Numbered from the stretch's first letter, positions 17,268 through 26,382 are shown. The stretch: DNA of 64,000 nt from Egibacteraceae bacterium (GCA_035540635.1 DATLGH010000003.1:80434-144433); one strand, 5' to 3'. Made by a program: numbers and translations. Notes: generated by a model from the sequence alone, not told the origin.

Positions 17268-17507
17268 GTGGTCGCCGGGGTGCTGCTCGCCACCGGGCCG
17301 GTGGTCCGCGCTCCTGCTCGCCGTGCCGTTGATTCGGCCGCCCCCGTGCGGCTGCCGCCGTCGCCGTCCCGAGGCCCGGGACCGTCTGCGGCTGGCGAGG
17401 GCGTGGCGGAGCGCCCGGTTGCTTCACGCGGGCGCGTCGGCGACTACGTCGCCTGGCAGACAGCCGGTGCGGCGCTGTGGTGCGCGTGGCTCCTGCTGGG
17501 CCTGTGA
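17268..17507 (+). CDS. Small hypothetical membrane protein
   Basis: A 79-residue frame with a GTG start encodes two hydrophobic stretches, one at the N-terminus (VAGVLLATGPVV) and one at the C-terminus (WQTAGAALWCAWLLLGL), separated by a proline- and arginine-rich loop. A strong hairpin terminator follows 20 bases after the stop, which supports a real transcription unit ending here. No homology is recognised and the start is uncertain. Confidence 0.35.
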   Translation: MVAGVLLATGPVVRAPARRAVDSAAPVRLPPSPSRGPGPSAAGEGVAERPVASRGRVGDYVAWQTAGAALWCAWLLLGL

Positions 17508-17526
17508 CGCCGACCGAGCGCGAACG

Positions 17527-17563
17527 CCGAAGCGCCCCCGACCGAAGGGCGGGGGCGCTTCGG
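17527..17563 (+). terminator. Strong hairpin terminator
   Basis: Arms CCGAAGCGCCCCC (17527-17539) and GGGGGCGCTTCGG (17551-17563) pair perfectly over 13 bases around an 11-base loop. There is no T run, as is usual in high-GC actinobacteria. It separates the potassium channel unit from the convergent membrane-protein gene and may serve both. Confidence 0.75.
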
Positions 17564-17686
17564 GGAGAACCGTCGTCAGCGCTGAGCGGTCTGACGCTCA
17601 GGTGTCGTGCGGTCAGTCGTCGCGCGCGTCAGGCGCTGGTGCTTGCACCGCTCGGCCGCGGGTGCATCCACCGGTAGCGGTCACGG

Positions 17687-18148
17687 TCAGCGGTCCCGGC
17701 CGCCTCGGAGGAGCCCGACGCCGAGGAGGAGCAGACCTACGGCCACGAGCGGCGCGCCGACGAACGCGAGGAGGATGAACCGGTTCGGCTCTGCCGCGTC
17801 CGGGGACAGCACCGACAGGAAGAAGGCGGCGGGAAGCAGGATGGCGCCGGCGGGGATGGCGTGCCGGACGAACCCGCGCAGCCGTGCCGGCAGGCGGCAC
17901 TCGTCGACGTAGCGCAGGGCGACGAGCGCGAGGATGAGCAGGACCCCGGCGTGCGCATGCCCTGCCCGCCACAGTTCCCGGCGCAGGGGGTTCTCCGCGT
18001 ACGCCGGATCGCTGAGCAGCAGTCGCAGCAAGCTCACACCGCCGTAGACGACGGTTGGGAAGACGACGAGCAGCGTGCCGGCGAGCCGGCGGGACTCCTG
18101 GCTGAGGCCGGAGGGGGTTGGGGTCGGTGCGGGGGCCGCCCGGTCCAT
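17687..18148 (-). CDS. Integral membrane protein controlled by the adjacent PadR regulator
   Basis: The 153-residue protein has about four membrane segments (LAGTLLVVFPTVVYGGVSLL, HAGVLLILALVALRYV, AIPAGAILLPAAFFLSVLS, FILLAFVGAPLVAVGLLLL) and an HAHAG motif near the second helix. No family is recognised. The ATG at 18148 is preceded by AAGGG. The divergent region upstream contains two operator-like sites and a promoter reading this way, so repression by the PadR protein is strongly suggested. A drug- or solvent-stress role would be typical for such pairs but is only inference. Confidence 0.75.
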   Translation of the reverse strand: MDRAAPAPTPTPSGLSQESRRLAGTLLVVFPTVVYGGVSLLRLLLSDPAYAENPLRRELWRAGHAHAGVLLILALVALRYVDECRLPARLRGFVRHAIPAGAILLPAAFFLSVLSPDAAEPNRFILLAFVGAPLVAVGLLLLGVGLLRGGRDR

Positions 18149-18202
18149 GTCAAGCCCTTCGTCGGTCAAGGGGTGACGGGCCGCCGAAAGGAACGCCGCC
18201 GT

Positions 18203-18221
18203 ACCGTCCACTGTGGACGGT
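18203..18221. promoter_or_regulatory. PadR operator 1 (perfect palindrome)
   Basis: ACCGTCCAC-T-GTGGACGGT is a perfect 9+1+9 palindrome in the divergent region between the membrane-protein and padR genes. A second, partly degenerate copy lies 34 bases away. Confidence 0.65.
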
Positions 18222-18229
18222 CTCCGTTC

Positions 18230-18258
18230 ATGGTAGACATACCACAGTGGACGGTCAA
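18230..18258 (-). promoter_or_regulatory. Promoter of the PadR-controlled membrane-protein gene
   Basis: Read on the minus strand, TTGACC (18258-18253) and TACCAT (18235-18230) are separated by 17 bases. Operator 2 fills the spacer exactly, the classical position for a repressor that blocks RNA polymerase. Confidence 0.55.
18237..18255. promoter_or_regulatory. PadR operator 2
   Basis: ACATACCAC-A-GTGGACGGT keeps one perfect half of operator 1; six of nine positions of the other half also agree. It lies between the -35 and -10 elements of the minus-strand promoter. Confidence 0.6.
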
Positions 18259-18282
18259 GAGGATCTTTTGGAAGGTGCCGCG

Positions 18283-18822
18283 ATGGCTGACAGACCGCTG
18301 AACGCGACCGCCGCCTCCCTGCTCGGCTTCCTCCACTTCGGCCCGCAGACGGGATGGGACCTCCTGAAGATCGCCGAGGCGCTGATCGGTGACTTCTGGT
18401 CGCTGACCCGCAGCCAGGTCTACCGTGAGCTCGCCGCCATGGCCGAGCGCGGCCTCGTCGAGGCCGGCCCCGCCGGACCCCGGGACCGCCGACCGTACGC
18501 CCTCACCGGGCAGGGGCGTGCGGCCTTCGCCTCCTGGGTCCGCCAGGAGCCCGGTCCCGAGACCATCCGCTTCCCCCTGCTCCTCACCGTCACCTTCGGC
18601 CGCCACCTTCCGGGGGAGCAGCTGGCCGCCATACTCGAGGAGCACCGCCGGCGGCACGCCGCCCGTCTCGCCGACTACGAGGCCCGCAGGCGACGGCTCG
18701 ACGACGCGGACGCCGACCCCTACGCCCTCGCCACCCTCGACTTCGGTCTGCACTACGAGCGCGCGGTGCTCGACTGGTTCGCCGGACTGCCCGACGTGCT
18801 CTTCCCGGAGCGGCCAGGGTGA
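18283..18822 (+). CDS. PadR-family transcriptional regulator
   Basis: The 179-residue protein has the PadR winged helix at its N-terminus: ASLLGFLHFGPQTGWDLLK, the recognition segment SQVYRELAAMAERGLV and the wing RRPYALTGQGRAAF. The C-terminal half is helical with the coiled dimerisation region usual in the family (LEEHRRRHAARLADYEARRR). GGAAGGT precedes the ATG. It is divergent from the membrane-protein gene and the two palindromes between them are its likely targets. Confidence 0.88.
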   Translation: MADRPLNATAASLLGFLHFGPQTGWDLLKIAEALIGDFWSLTRSQVYRELAAMAERGLVEAGPAGPRDRRPYALTGQGRAAFASWVRQEPGPETIRFPLLLTVTFGRHLPGEQLAAILEEHRRRHAARLADYEARRRRLDDADADPYALATLDFGLHYERAVLDWFAGLPDVLFPERPG

Positions 18823-18868
18823 ACCCCGAGCGTCACATCACTCGCTATCGACAATCGCTACGTGTACG

Positions 18869-19282
18869 TCAGCCCTGCGGTTCGCTGATGTTGACCATCC
18901 AGTGGACACCGAACTGGTCGACGCACATGCCGAACTCGTCGCCCCACACCTGCTTCTCCAGCGGCATCGTGACGGTGCCGCCGCCGGACAGCTTGTCCCA
19001 GTAGCCACGCAGCTCGTCGGCCTCGTCACCGCTGAGGCTGATCGCGATGTTGCTGCCGGGGTTGTGCTCCATGCCGGCCGGGAGGTCAGAGGCCATCAGC
19101 GTGAAACCCCGGTCCGTCTCGAGCAGGGCGTGCATGACCTTGTCCGCCTCGGGCGAGTCCGGCTGGCCGAACTCGCCGAACGTGCTCACCGTCAAGGCGC
19201 CGCCGAAGACGCTCCTGTAGAACTCCATCGCCTGCCGGGCGTTGTCGGGGAAGTTGAGGTACGGGTTGAGGCGGGCGGGCAT
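18869..19282 (-). CDS. VOC (glyoxalase/PhnB-like) family protein
   Basis: The 137-residue protein matches the PhnB-like VOC type: N-terminal LNPYLNFPDNARQAMEFY, a central FTLMASDLP strand and the C-terminal VWGDEFGMCVDQFGVHWMVN segment. The start has an excellent ribosome site (AAAGGAG, five bases before ATG). The same reading frame runs upstream without a stop into the displaced C-terminal part of the sigma-factor gene. It is the last gene of a DGPF / sigma / VOC unit; proteins of this kind often accompany ECF41/42 sigma factors. Confidence 0.85.
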   Translation of the reverse strand: MPARLNPYLNFPDNARQAMEFYRSVFGGALTVSTFGEFGQPDSPEADKVMHALLETDRGFTLMASDLPAGMEHNPGSNIAISLSGDEADELRGYWDKLSGGGTVTMPLEKQVWGDEFGMCVDQFGVHWMVNISEPQG

Positions 19283-19359
19283 CGTGACTCCTTTGCGTTC
19301 GTCGTCGCTTTGCTCCAGGGGCGCTCGCTCCGAGCGCGGCAGCCGGCTCGAAGGGTGCC

Positions 19360-20736
19360 TCACCGGTCTAGACGGTGGGGCAAGCGCCGGCTCATCGTGG
19401 CGGCCGTCTTTCCTGCCCCCACGGCGCTCGGGGCGATGGGCATCGGCGGAGGCGGCCGCGCGCTGCAGCAGGACGGCGCGTTCGCGGTCGTTGCGGGTGA
19501 GCGCCGCGGCCCGCGCGAACTCGCCTCGCGCCTCGTCGTGACGGTCGAGCTTCGCGAGCAGGTCGCCGCGGACGCTCGGCAGCAGGTGGTAGCCCTGCAG
19601 CGCGGGCACCCCGGCCAGCGTGTCGACGACAGCCAGACCGTCGGCGGGACCGGAGGCCATGGCGACGGCGACTGCGCGGTTGAGTTCGACGACGGGCGAT
19701 GCCGTCCGGTCGGCGAGCGCGGCGTAGAGCTCGGCGATGCGCGACCAGTCGGTGTCTTCCGGCGTGCGCGCGCGTGCGTGGCAGGCGGCGATCGCCGCCT
19801 GCAGCGTGTAGGTGCCGGGCACGCCGGCGAGCGCCTCGGCGCGCTCGAGGGGGCCAGGCCGCGGCGGATGAGCAGGCGGTCCCACCGGGCCCGGTCCTGG
19901 TCGCCGAGGAGGATCCCCTCGCCGCCGGGTCCGACCCGCGCGCGCAGGCGTGAAGCCTGCAGCTCCATCAGCGCGACGAGGCCGTGGACCTCGGGCTCCC
20001 CAGGCAGCAGCCCGGCGACGATCCGGCCGAGGCGCAGGGCCTCCTCGCACAGTTGGGGGCGGATCCACTGCTCACCGGCCGTGGCGGCGTAGCCCTCGTT
20101 GAAGATGAGGTAGACGACCTCGAGCACCGACGGCAGCCGGTCGGCCAGCTCGTCACCACGGGGCACCGCGAACCGCACCCGCTTCTCCGCGAGCGAGCGC
20201 TTCTCGCGGACGATGCGCTGCGCGACCGTCGCCTGGGCGACGAGGAACGTCCGGGCGATCTCGTCCGTGCGCAGCCCGCCCAGCAGCCGCAGGGTCAGCG
20301 CGACCCGTCCCTCGGCCGCCAGCACGGGGTGGCAGGCCATGAACACGAGCCGCAACAGGTCGTCGCCGATGTCGTCGACCGCGTCGACGAGGTCGTCCTC
20401 GGCGCCGTGCTGGCGGAGCTCGAGGTCCCGGCCGAGCTCGGTGACCTTGCGCTCGAGCCGCGCGTTGCGGCGGAACTGGTCGATCGCGCGGCGGCAGGCG
20501 ACCGCCATGAGCCAGGCGCCGGGGTTGTCGGGGACGCCTGACTGCGGCCACCGCTCGAGCGCGGCCACGAGCGCCTCCTGAGCGAGCTCCTCGGCCAGGC
20601 CGATGTCGCGGACCTTGCGCGTCAGCGCCGCGACGAGCCGCGCCGACTCGATCCTCCAGACCGCCTCGACGGTGCGGTGCGCCGAGGCGTGGGGCCCACC
20701 GCCGGGGCGGGAAGAAGGATGATCGGCAGCCGTCAC
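19360..20736 (-). pseudogene. ECF42-type RNA polymerase sigma factor, frameshifted
   Basis: The first 285 or so residues read as an ECF sigma factor of the group with a C-terminal extension: region 2 (LVAALTRKVRDIGLAEELAQ, DNPGAWLMAVACRRAIDQFR), region 4 (LTLRLLGGLRTDEIARTFL) and the start of the helical-repeat extension. At about 19855, in a run of five G (CCCCC on the coding strand), the frame is lost. In the adjacent frame the conserved extension continues (LQAAIAACHA, SPVVELNRAVAVAMA, GYHLLPS, ending near 19455). Adding one base restores the family sequence, so this is either a sequencing error or a recent mutation. The GTG start overlaps the stop of the DGPF gene (GTGA). In the restored frame there is no stop before the VOC gene. 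Confidence 0.8.
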
Positions 20737-21215
20737 GGCGACCGATCAAACCACTTCCGCCGCCCGGCTGCAGTCGGGGCGCCCGGGCTGCTCCTGCTGC
20801 CGCGCACCTCCTCGCGCAGGCGCTCCTCCTGCTCCCGCAGCTCGGGCGTGAACGCCTCGCCGAAGTCCTCGGCCTCGAACACCGGCCGGATCTCGATCTC
20901 GGTGTGCACCCCTTCGGGGTTGGGGACGCGCTTGACCCACTCGATCGCCTCCTCCAGCGACGAGACCTGCCACAGCCAGTAGCCGGCGATCAGCTCCTTC
21001 GACTCGGTGAAGGGCCCGTCGACCACCGTGGTTCTCGGACCGTCGAAGCGCACACGGGCGCCCTTGGCGCTTGGCTGCAGCCCCTCACCGTCGAGCATGA
21101 CGCCCGCCTTGACGAGCTCATCGTTGAAGTTGCCCATCGCCGCGAGCAGTCCCTCGCTGGGCAGCTTCCCGGCCTCGCTGTCCTCGGTCGCCTTCATCAG
21201 CACCATGACGCGCAT
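20733..21215 (-). CDS. YCII-related DGPF-domain protein
   Basis: The 160-residue protein starts MRVMVLMKATEDSEAG and carries the name-giving DGPF motif in VVDGPFTESKELIAGYW (about residue 65), with DGEGLQPS before and SLEEAIEWVKRVP after it. DGPF proteins are typical genomic partners of ECF42 sigma factors. The residues after about 120 form an acidic helical tail. AGGAGG lies upstream of the start. Its stop overlaps the GTG of the sigma gene. Confidence 0.9.
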   Translation of the reverse strand: MRVMVLMKATEDSEAGKLPSEGLLAAMGNFNDELVKAGVMLDGEGLQPSAKGARVRFDGPRTTVVDGPFTESKELIAGYWLWQVSSLEEAIEWVKRVPNPEGVHTEIEIRPVFEAEDFGEAFTPELREQEERLREEVRGSRSSPGAPTAAGRRKWFDRSP

Positions 21216-21487
21216 CCTGGTTTCCTCCTGGTCCGTTGGCCTGCCGCCCCGCCTTCGACGTGGCTCGGGCGTCGCTTCTACCCATGCGTCGAGCAACGCT
21301 GGCTCAGATCGATACCTCGGGAGAAAGAAAGCTCACTGCCGTGCAATCAGGGTTCCCCAGGGCGCCTGGGCCTCGAGGTCATGGTGAGAACGCACCATCC
21401 GCCGGCCGTCCGCGGATGGTGCGTTCGCGCGAAGCTGGCGGCCGCCGTCCTCGTTACGGTGTGGACGACCCAGATGAGGAGGGCGCC

Positions 21488-22290
21488 ATGTCCAGCACCG
21501 CGGAGACGTTCGAGCTGACCCGGGAACAGGCGGAGTTCTACGAGGCCAGGTTCGTGCCGGCCCTGTTCGCCGAGTGGGCGCCGCTGCTCGTCGACGCGGC
21601 CGCAGTCTGCCCGGGCAGCTCGGTGCTCGACGTGGCGTGCGGCACCGGCGTCGTTGCTCGTACCGCCGCCGCACGCGTCGGCGAGGAGGGCAGGGTCGTG
21701 GGCGTCGACCGGTCTCAGGGGATGCTGGAGGTCGCGGGCCAGCTCGCACCTCAGGCGCAGTTCCGCCTCGCAGACGCCGAACAGCTGCCGTTCGAGGACG
21801 GGTCGTTCGACATGGTGCTGTGCCAGGCTGGGCTCATGTTCTTCTCTGACCCGGCGCCGCGCTGGCGGAGATGGCCCGCGTAATCACGCCCCAGGGGACT
21901 GTGGGTGTCCAGGTGTGGGGCCGGCTGGAGTCCAGCCTCGGCTACCTGCCGTTCGTGGAGGTCGCCAGCCGCCACGCCGGTCGCGAGGCCATCGGCCTAC
22001 TGACCACCTACTTCGTGCACGGCGACCTCGACCGGCTGAAGGAGCTGTTCGCCACGGCGGGACTGGAGGTGACAGCGACGACCACGCGGCTGGGCGCGAT
22101 GCGTTTCGACTCCATCGACGAGTTCGTCACCATCGAGGTGGAAAGCACCCCGCTGGGTGGCATGCTCGACGACGCCACCCTGGAGGCCATCCGCGCCGAC
22201 GCCCGCCAGGCTCTGGACCGGTTCGTCACGGACGGCGGCGTGTCGGTGCCGATAGAGGGCCACATCGTGGTCGCCCGGCGGGCCGGATGA
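21488..22290 (+). pseudogene. Class I SAM-dependent methyltransferase, frameshifted
   Basis: The N-terminal part has the UbiE/Methyltransf_11 motifs: motif I VLDVACGTGVVART (about residue 50), VVGVDRSQGMLEVA, and DAEQLPFEDGSFDMVLCQAGLMFF. At about 21855 the frame breaks (DPAPRWRRWPA then stop) while the next frame continues AEMARVITPQGTVGVQVWG to 22290. One base is missing or two are extra. With correction the enzyme would be about 267 residues. GAGGAGG precedes the ATG. No partner tells the substrate. Confidence 0.75.
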
Positions 22291-22451
22291 CCGCGATCCA
22301 TGCCGTCTACCGCCCGCGCCACGGGCTGTCCGAGCCCGCGCGGCAGATCTTCGTCGGCTCCGGACCGCTGAATGTCCTGGGATACGGGCCCTACGAGGCG
22401 CTGCTTGCCGACCACGGTCTGTCCTTCGCACGCCGACAGTGGGTATGCTGA
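22287..22451 (+). CDS. Possible small protein coupled to the methyltransferase gene
   Basis: A 54-residue frame begins at an ATG overlapping the stop of the methyltransferase gene (ATGA) and ends just before the next regulator gene. The product has one weak hydrophobic stretch and no recognised motif. The overlap is the only support; it may not be a gene. Confidence 0.2.
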   Translation: MTAIHAVYRPRHGLSEPARQIFVGSGPLNVLGYGPYEALLADHGLSFARRQWVC

Positions 22452-24185
22452 TTGCCCGCTACCGGCGTCGAGCCTACGCTGCCTGCCAGCGGGAAGCGTT
22501 CGACGTCGGGGAGGTGGCTGGTCATCGCCGGCACCGCGGCACATGACCCGCTCACGGGAAGGGCGGGTCCCGCCGCCGCGTGGCGGGAGGCCTACGCGCG
22601 GCTGGCGTCGCGCGACCGTGCCTCTCTCACCGCCGCCGAGCTCGACACCCTCGCAGAGGCCCTGTTCTGGATGGACCGGCCTGTCGATTCCGTCGGGGTG
22701 CGCCGCGACGCCTACGCCGCCCACGTCGCCGCCGGCGACTCCGACGGGGCGGCGATGGCGGCGTGGCAGCTGTACTACGAGCACGCGCTCGTCGGCGAGC
22801 TCGCGGTCGCCAGCGGCTGGCTCGAGCGCGCGTGCGAGCACGTCGGCGCCCGTGACGGGTCGGTGGTCGACGGTTTCGTCGCCGTCGCCGAGGCCGACCG
22901 CGACCATCTCGAGGGCCGGCTCGACGACGCGCTCGCATGCGCCGGTCGGGCCGTGGCCATCGGGCGGACCAGCGGCGACCGGGATCTGCTTGCCATGGCG
23001 TTGCAGACCAAGGGCCGGCTCCTCGTGGCCCTGGATCGGGCCGCCGAGGGGATCTCCCTGCTCGACGAGGCCATGGTCGCCGTCATCAACGGCGAGCTCA
23101 GCCTGCTGTTCACCGGGTGGGTGTACTGCTCGGTGCTCGGCGTCTGCCACGACATCGCCGACCTGCGACGCGCCGCGGAGTGGACCGACGCAGCCCTGCG
23201 CTGGTGCGAGACCGTGAACGAGGGTCTGCTCTACCCCGGTCTGTGCCGCATCCACCGGGTCGAGCTCGCCTGCCTGACCGGCGCCTGGAGCACCGCCGAG
23301 GCCGAAGCGCGTCGGGCCTGCGACGAGCTGCTCTCCCACGACCCGCGCTACGCCGGCGAGGCGGTCTACCTGGCGGCCGAGCTTACCCGCCTGCGCGGTG
23401 ACCTCGACGCCGCCGAGGCCGCCTTCCAGCGCGCGCACGCGCTCGGCCGCGAGCCACAACCCGGACTCGCGCTCGTGTGGCTCGCACAGGGCCGTGGCGC
23501 TGCCGCCGTCGCCGCGCTGCGCCTGGCGCTGCAGCCGGGCCCGTCAGCGCCCCTGGCGCGGTCGGCTCTGCTGGCCGCGCTCGTCGAGGCCGAGATCGCC
23601 GCCGGTGACCTCGACCATGCCGAGGAGGCTCTCCACGGGCTCGCCGCCGTGGCGCAGCGGACCGCCAGCCCCTACCTGGAGGCCACCGCCGCCGCGGCAG
23701 ACGGCCTGGTCCGGCTCGCCCGCGGCGATGCCGCAGGGGCGCTGCTGCAGCTGCGCCGCGCGCGCGCGCTGCTGCAGGACCTGGCGATGCCCTACGAGGC
23801 GGCCCGCGTGCAGGTGGCGATCGGCATGGCCTGCGACCGTGCCGGCGACCGCGGTACCGCTGAGCTCGAATTGCGCGCCGCGGAGGCCACCTTCGCCCGC
23901 CTCGGCGCCCGCGCGGACCACGAGCGGGCACGTGGCCTGCTCGGCCAGACGCCGGCGTTGGGACCGCTCACGCCGCGCGAGGCGGAGGTCCTCCGCCTCG
24001 TCGCCCAGGGCCGCACGAACCGGCAGATCGCCACGGACTTGGTGATCAGCGAGCACACCGTCTCCCGACACCTCACGAACATGTTCACCAAGCTGGGCGT
24101 GACCTCACGAGCGGGCGCTACCGCCTACGCCTACGAGCACCACCTCGTCCCAGGTCAGGCTTCACCTCGGCCGTCCTCGGCGTGA
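22452..24185 (+). CDS. LuxR-family transcriptional regulator with helical-repeat sensor region
   Basis: The 577-residue protein is made of alanine-rich helical (TPR-like) repeats over residues about 30-500 and a C-terminal LuxR helix-turn-helix (about 505-565): LTPREAEVLRLVAQGRTNRQIA followed by ISEHTVSRHLTNMFTKLGV. No ATPase motif is present, so it belongs to the shorter LuxR type without a NACHT/AAA part. The TTG at 22452 is only the first possible start; conserved sequence begins at about AAAWREAY. A hairpin terminator lies just after the stop. Confidence 0.8.
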   Translation: MPATGVEPTLPASGKRSTSGRWLVIAGTAAHDPLTGRAGPAAAWREAYARLASRDRASLTAAELDTLAEALFWMDRPVDSVGVRRDAYAAHVAAGDSDGAAMAAWQLYYEHALVGELAVASGWLERACEHVGARDGSVVDGFVAVAEADRDHLEGRLDDALACAGRAVAIGRTSGDRDLLAMALQTKGRLLVALDRAAEGISLLDEAMVAVINGELSLLFTGWVYCSVLGVCHDIADLRRAAEWTDAALRWCETVNEGLLYPGLCRIHRVELACLTGAWSTAEAEARRACDELLSHDPRYAGEAVYLAAELTRLRGDLDAAEAAFQRAHALGREPQPGLALVWLAQGRGAAAVAALRLALQPGPSAPLARSALLAALVEAEIAAGDLDHAEEALHGLAAVAQRTASPYLEATAAAADGLVRLARGDAAGALLQLRRARALLQDLAMPYEAARVQVAIGMACDRAGDRGTAELELRAAEATFARLGARADHERARGLLGQTPALGPLTPREAEVLRLVAQGRTNRQIATDLVISEHTVSRHLTNMFTKLGVTSRAGATAYAYEHHLVPGQASPRPSSA

Positions 24186-24191
24186 GGTGTC

Positions 24192-24225
24192 CCTCCGCCA
24201 CAGGCGGGAAGACCGTGGGCGGAGG
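24192..24225 (+). terminator. Hairpin terminator after the LuxR gene
   Basis: CCTCCGCC (24192-24199) pairs with GGCGGAGG (24218-24225) over eight bases, seven bases after the TGA. No T run. Confidence 0.5.
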
Positions 24226-24309
24226 CAGCCAGGATCCTCCGCCCTCTACATTGCGGATCGGCACGCACGACACCTGGGCACGCGGGACGGGCGGGACGAG
24301 CAGCCAAGA

Positions 24310-24329
24310 TTCCCGCGCCCGCGCGGGAA
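24310..24329. repeat. Perfect short inverted repeat
   Basis: TTCCCGCG-CCCG-CGCGGGAA is a perfect 8-base-arm hairpin. It lies where the C-terminus of the decayed minus-strand LuxR gene has been replaced, so it may mark the breakpoint or act as a second terminator for the plus-strand LuxR gene. Confidence 0.4.
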
Positions 24330-24331
24330 AA

Positions 24332-25118
24332 CCGGCTGCGGACGCCGGTCTTGTCGAACACGGCCTTCAGGTGCTGCTGGACGGTGTGGGGCGACACGAA
24401 GAGGTGCCGGGCGATGTCGGCGGTGGAGGCGCCCTGCAGCACGAGGCGGGTCACGTCCTGCTCCCGCTCGGTCAGTCCGTAGACATACATGCGCAGCGGC
24501 GCCATGCGGGCAGGGTGGGCGGGTCCCCGTCGGGCAGCTCGGCCAGCCAGCGCTCGACGCCGGGGGTGACCGAGTCGACCTCCCACCGGTCGGTCAGCAC
24601 GAGGAGCCCGGGTGCGTCGGGCCGGTCGGGCTCGGTGGCCTCGCCGAGAAGCAGCCCCCGGCGCGCACCTTCCGCCAGGTAGGGCGCCACGCCCTGCACG
24701 AACGTGACCTCCTGCTCGTCGAACAGCGCCTGCCCCGGCTCGCGGTACAGGCCGACGGCCCCCCACACCTGGCCGTCGGCGGAGCGCAGCGCCGCGATGA
24801 GCTCCTGGTCGCCGCCGAGGGCCATGCTTTCGTGCCACCGCGGGCTGCGGCTCGGGGGTCGCCGCCGGTGGCCTCGTGCAGCGTCGAGACGCCACGCGCG
24901 GAGCGGGCCTCGTGCGGCAGCTGGGGCACGCCCTCGCCGAAGTGGCTGGTGATGAGCAGGGAGGCGGGATCCAGCGTGAACCAGCAGGGGGCCAGCCAGT
25001 GGGGCACTGCGCGTGCGAGCACCTCGGAGGAGGCGCGCCAGAACGACACCAGGTCGTTCCCCTCGCCGGCCAGGCGCGCAATCGCTTCCGTCGCCCGCTC
25101 CGCGGTGTGCGCTCTCAT
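24332..25118 (-). pseudogene. LuxR-type regulator, degraded
   Basis: Pieces in three frames line up with one regulator. The N-terminus starts MRAHTAERATEAIARLAGEG and contains GARGVSTLHEATGGDP-like sequence (SARGVSTLHEATGG). After an indel in a C run near 24850 the frame continues MALGGDQELIAALRSADGQ to WLAELPDGD. A second break near 24510 jumps directly to PAHPARMAPL and the LuxR helix-turn-helix (LTEREQDVTRLVLQGAS, HTVQQHLKAVFDKTGVRSR). The region normally lying between these two parts is absent, so about 60-70 codons seem deleted. The sequence after GVRSR is not homologous. Not functional as read. Confidence 0.6.
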
Positions 25119-25141
25119 CCAGTCCAGGCTAGGAGGACCCC

Positions 25142-25514
25142 GTGGCCCGGTGGGTGACGCCGGACCCGGCGCGTCGCGCCGCCATGCTGCGGGGATTCTT
25201 CTCCGTGGTGGTCGACGTCTCCCTGCGCCACGACGAGGTCTACGTCGACGGGGACCGCTGCGGGGCGGCGTTGTGGTGGCCACCCGGCGTCTCCCTCGTC
25301 GAGCCCGCCGAGGAGGAGCACTTCGCCCAGCGCATGCGGGAGGCGGTCGGGGCGGACGCCGACCGCATCTTTCAGGCCATGGCCATCGCGGACGAAGGGC
25401 AGCCGGACACGCCGTGGGCCGTGCTCGGCTTCCTCGGCGTCGTGCCCGAGCGGCAAGGGCCGCGGGCTAGGCAGCGCGCTCATTGCCCCGAGGCGGAAGC
25501 ACCCGCCCGGGTAG
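25142..25514 (+). pseudogene. GNAT acetyltransferase, frameshifted and truncated
   Basis: The frame from 25142 encodes PDPARRAAMLRGFFSVVV, an EVYVDGDRCGAALWWPPG strand and LGFLGVVPERQG, the start of the acetyl-CoA loop. One extra base at about 25465 displaces the rest of the loop (RGLGSALIAP) into the next frame, which then stops at 25514. A GNAT protein would need about 50 more residues, so the end is lost. It abuts the convergent methyltransferase gene. Confidence 0.6.
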
Positions 25515-25515
25515 G

Positions 25516-26382
25516 TCATCCCGCCTCGCCGCCGCCCGCCTCCGCGGGCGCCCGCTGGGCGAGGACGAGCCCGAAGCCGGGCAGCACCTCGCGCCAGGAG
25601 GCGCGGGCGAACCCGGCGTCGGCCAGCAGCCCACGGAACTCGTCGGGGGTGTGGAAGCCGACCCATCCGGGGTCGGTCCGGCGGGCCAGGGGGGCGCTCG
25701 CGGCGTTGTACCAGGCGGGTCCCGGGTCGACGATGGCGTAGATGCCTCCGGGCCGCAGGCTCTCCCGCACGGCCGCGGCCGTTCGCGCGGGCTCCGGGAA
25801 GTGGTGGTGGGCGAGGCAGGTGAACGCGGCGTCGAAGGCGCCGGCGAACGTTGGCGGGAGGTCCCCGGCGTCGGCCTGAAAAAAGGCGGTGTGGTCGAGC
25901 CCGTGCGCGCGTGCGGCGCGGTGCGCGGTGACGACCATGCCCGCGGCGAGGTCGACGCCGACGACCTCGCCGCGCGGTACGAGACCGGCGAGGCGCTGCA
26001 GCTCGCGACCCGGGCCGCACCCGAGGTCGAGCACCCGCGCGTCCGACGGGAGCAGCGGGGCCAGCACGTCGAGCGCCTCGTCGACGATGGGGCGGGAGAA
26101 GGGCTGGACGTACGCCTCGTAGATCTCCGCCATCTGGTCGAAGGCGGCGACGAGGTGGTCGTGGCGGCTCCCGCCGTCGAGCACCACCGGGTCCGGGCAC
26201 GCGACCGAGAACCGCGGTCCGAGCCCCGGCCGGGGCACGGAGACGGGGTCCTCGCCCGTCACACGGCTGCGCAGCCCGAGGGTCCGCTTCAGCGCCTGCG
26301 CGGGGTACAGCACCGTGGCGGCGTACGACCACATCGCGCCGACGAGGACGCCGCCAGCGACGGGGTCGTGGCCGTCCGCCAT
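25516..26382 (-). CDS. Class I SAM-dependent methyltransferase with N-terminal membrane segment
   Basis: The 288-residue protein starts with one hydrophobic segment (GGVLVGAMWSYAATVLY). A methyltransferase domain follows from about residue 75: motif I VLDLGCGPGRELQRLA, the acidic motif GVDLAAGM, ADAGDLPP and FTCLAHHHFPEP. The ATG at 26382 shares a base with the stop of the upstream gene (TGATG). It is the last of ten minus-strand genes that begin with a polyprenyl synthase, so methylation of an isoprenoid or quinone-like product, at the membrane, is a sensible inference. Confidence 0.85.
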   Translation of the reverse strand: MADGHDPVAGGVLVGAMWSYAATVLYPAQALKRTLGLRSRVTGEDPVSVPRPGLGPRFSVACPDPVVLDGGSRHDHLVAAFDQMAEIYEAYVQPFSRPIVDEALDVLAPLLPSDARVLDLGCGPGRELQRLAGLVPRGEVVGVDLAAGMVVTAHRAARAHGLDHTAFFQADAGDLPPTFAGAFDAAFTCLAHHHFPEPARTAAAVRESLRPGGIYAIVDPGPAWYNAASAPLARRTDPGWVGFHTPDEFRGLLADAGFARASWREVLPGFGLVLAQRAPAEAGGGEAG

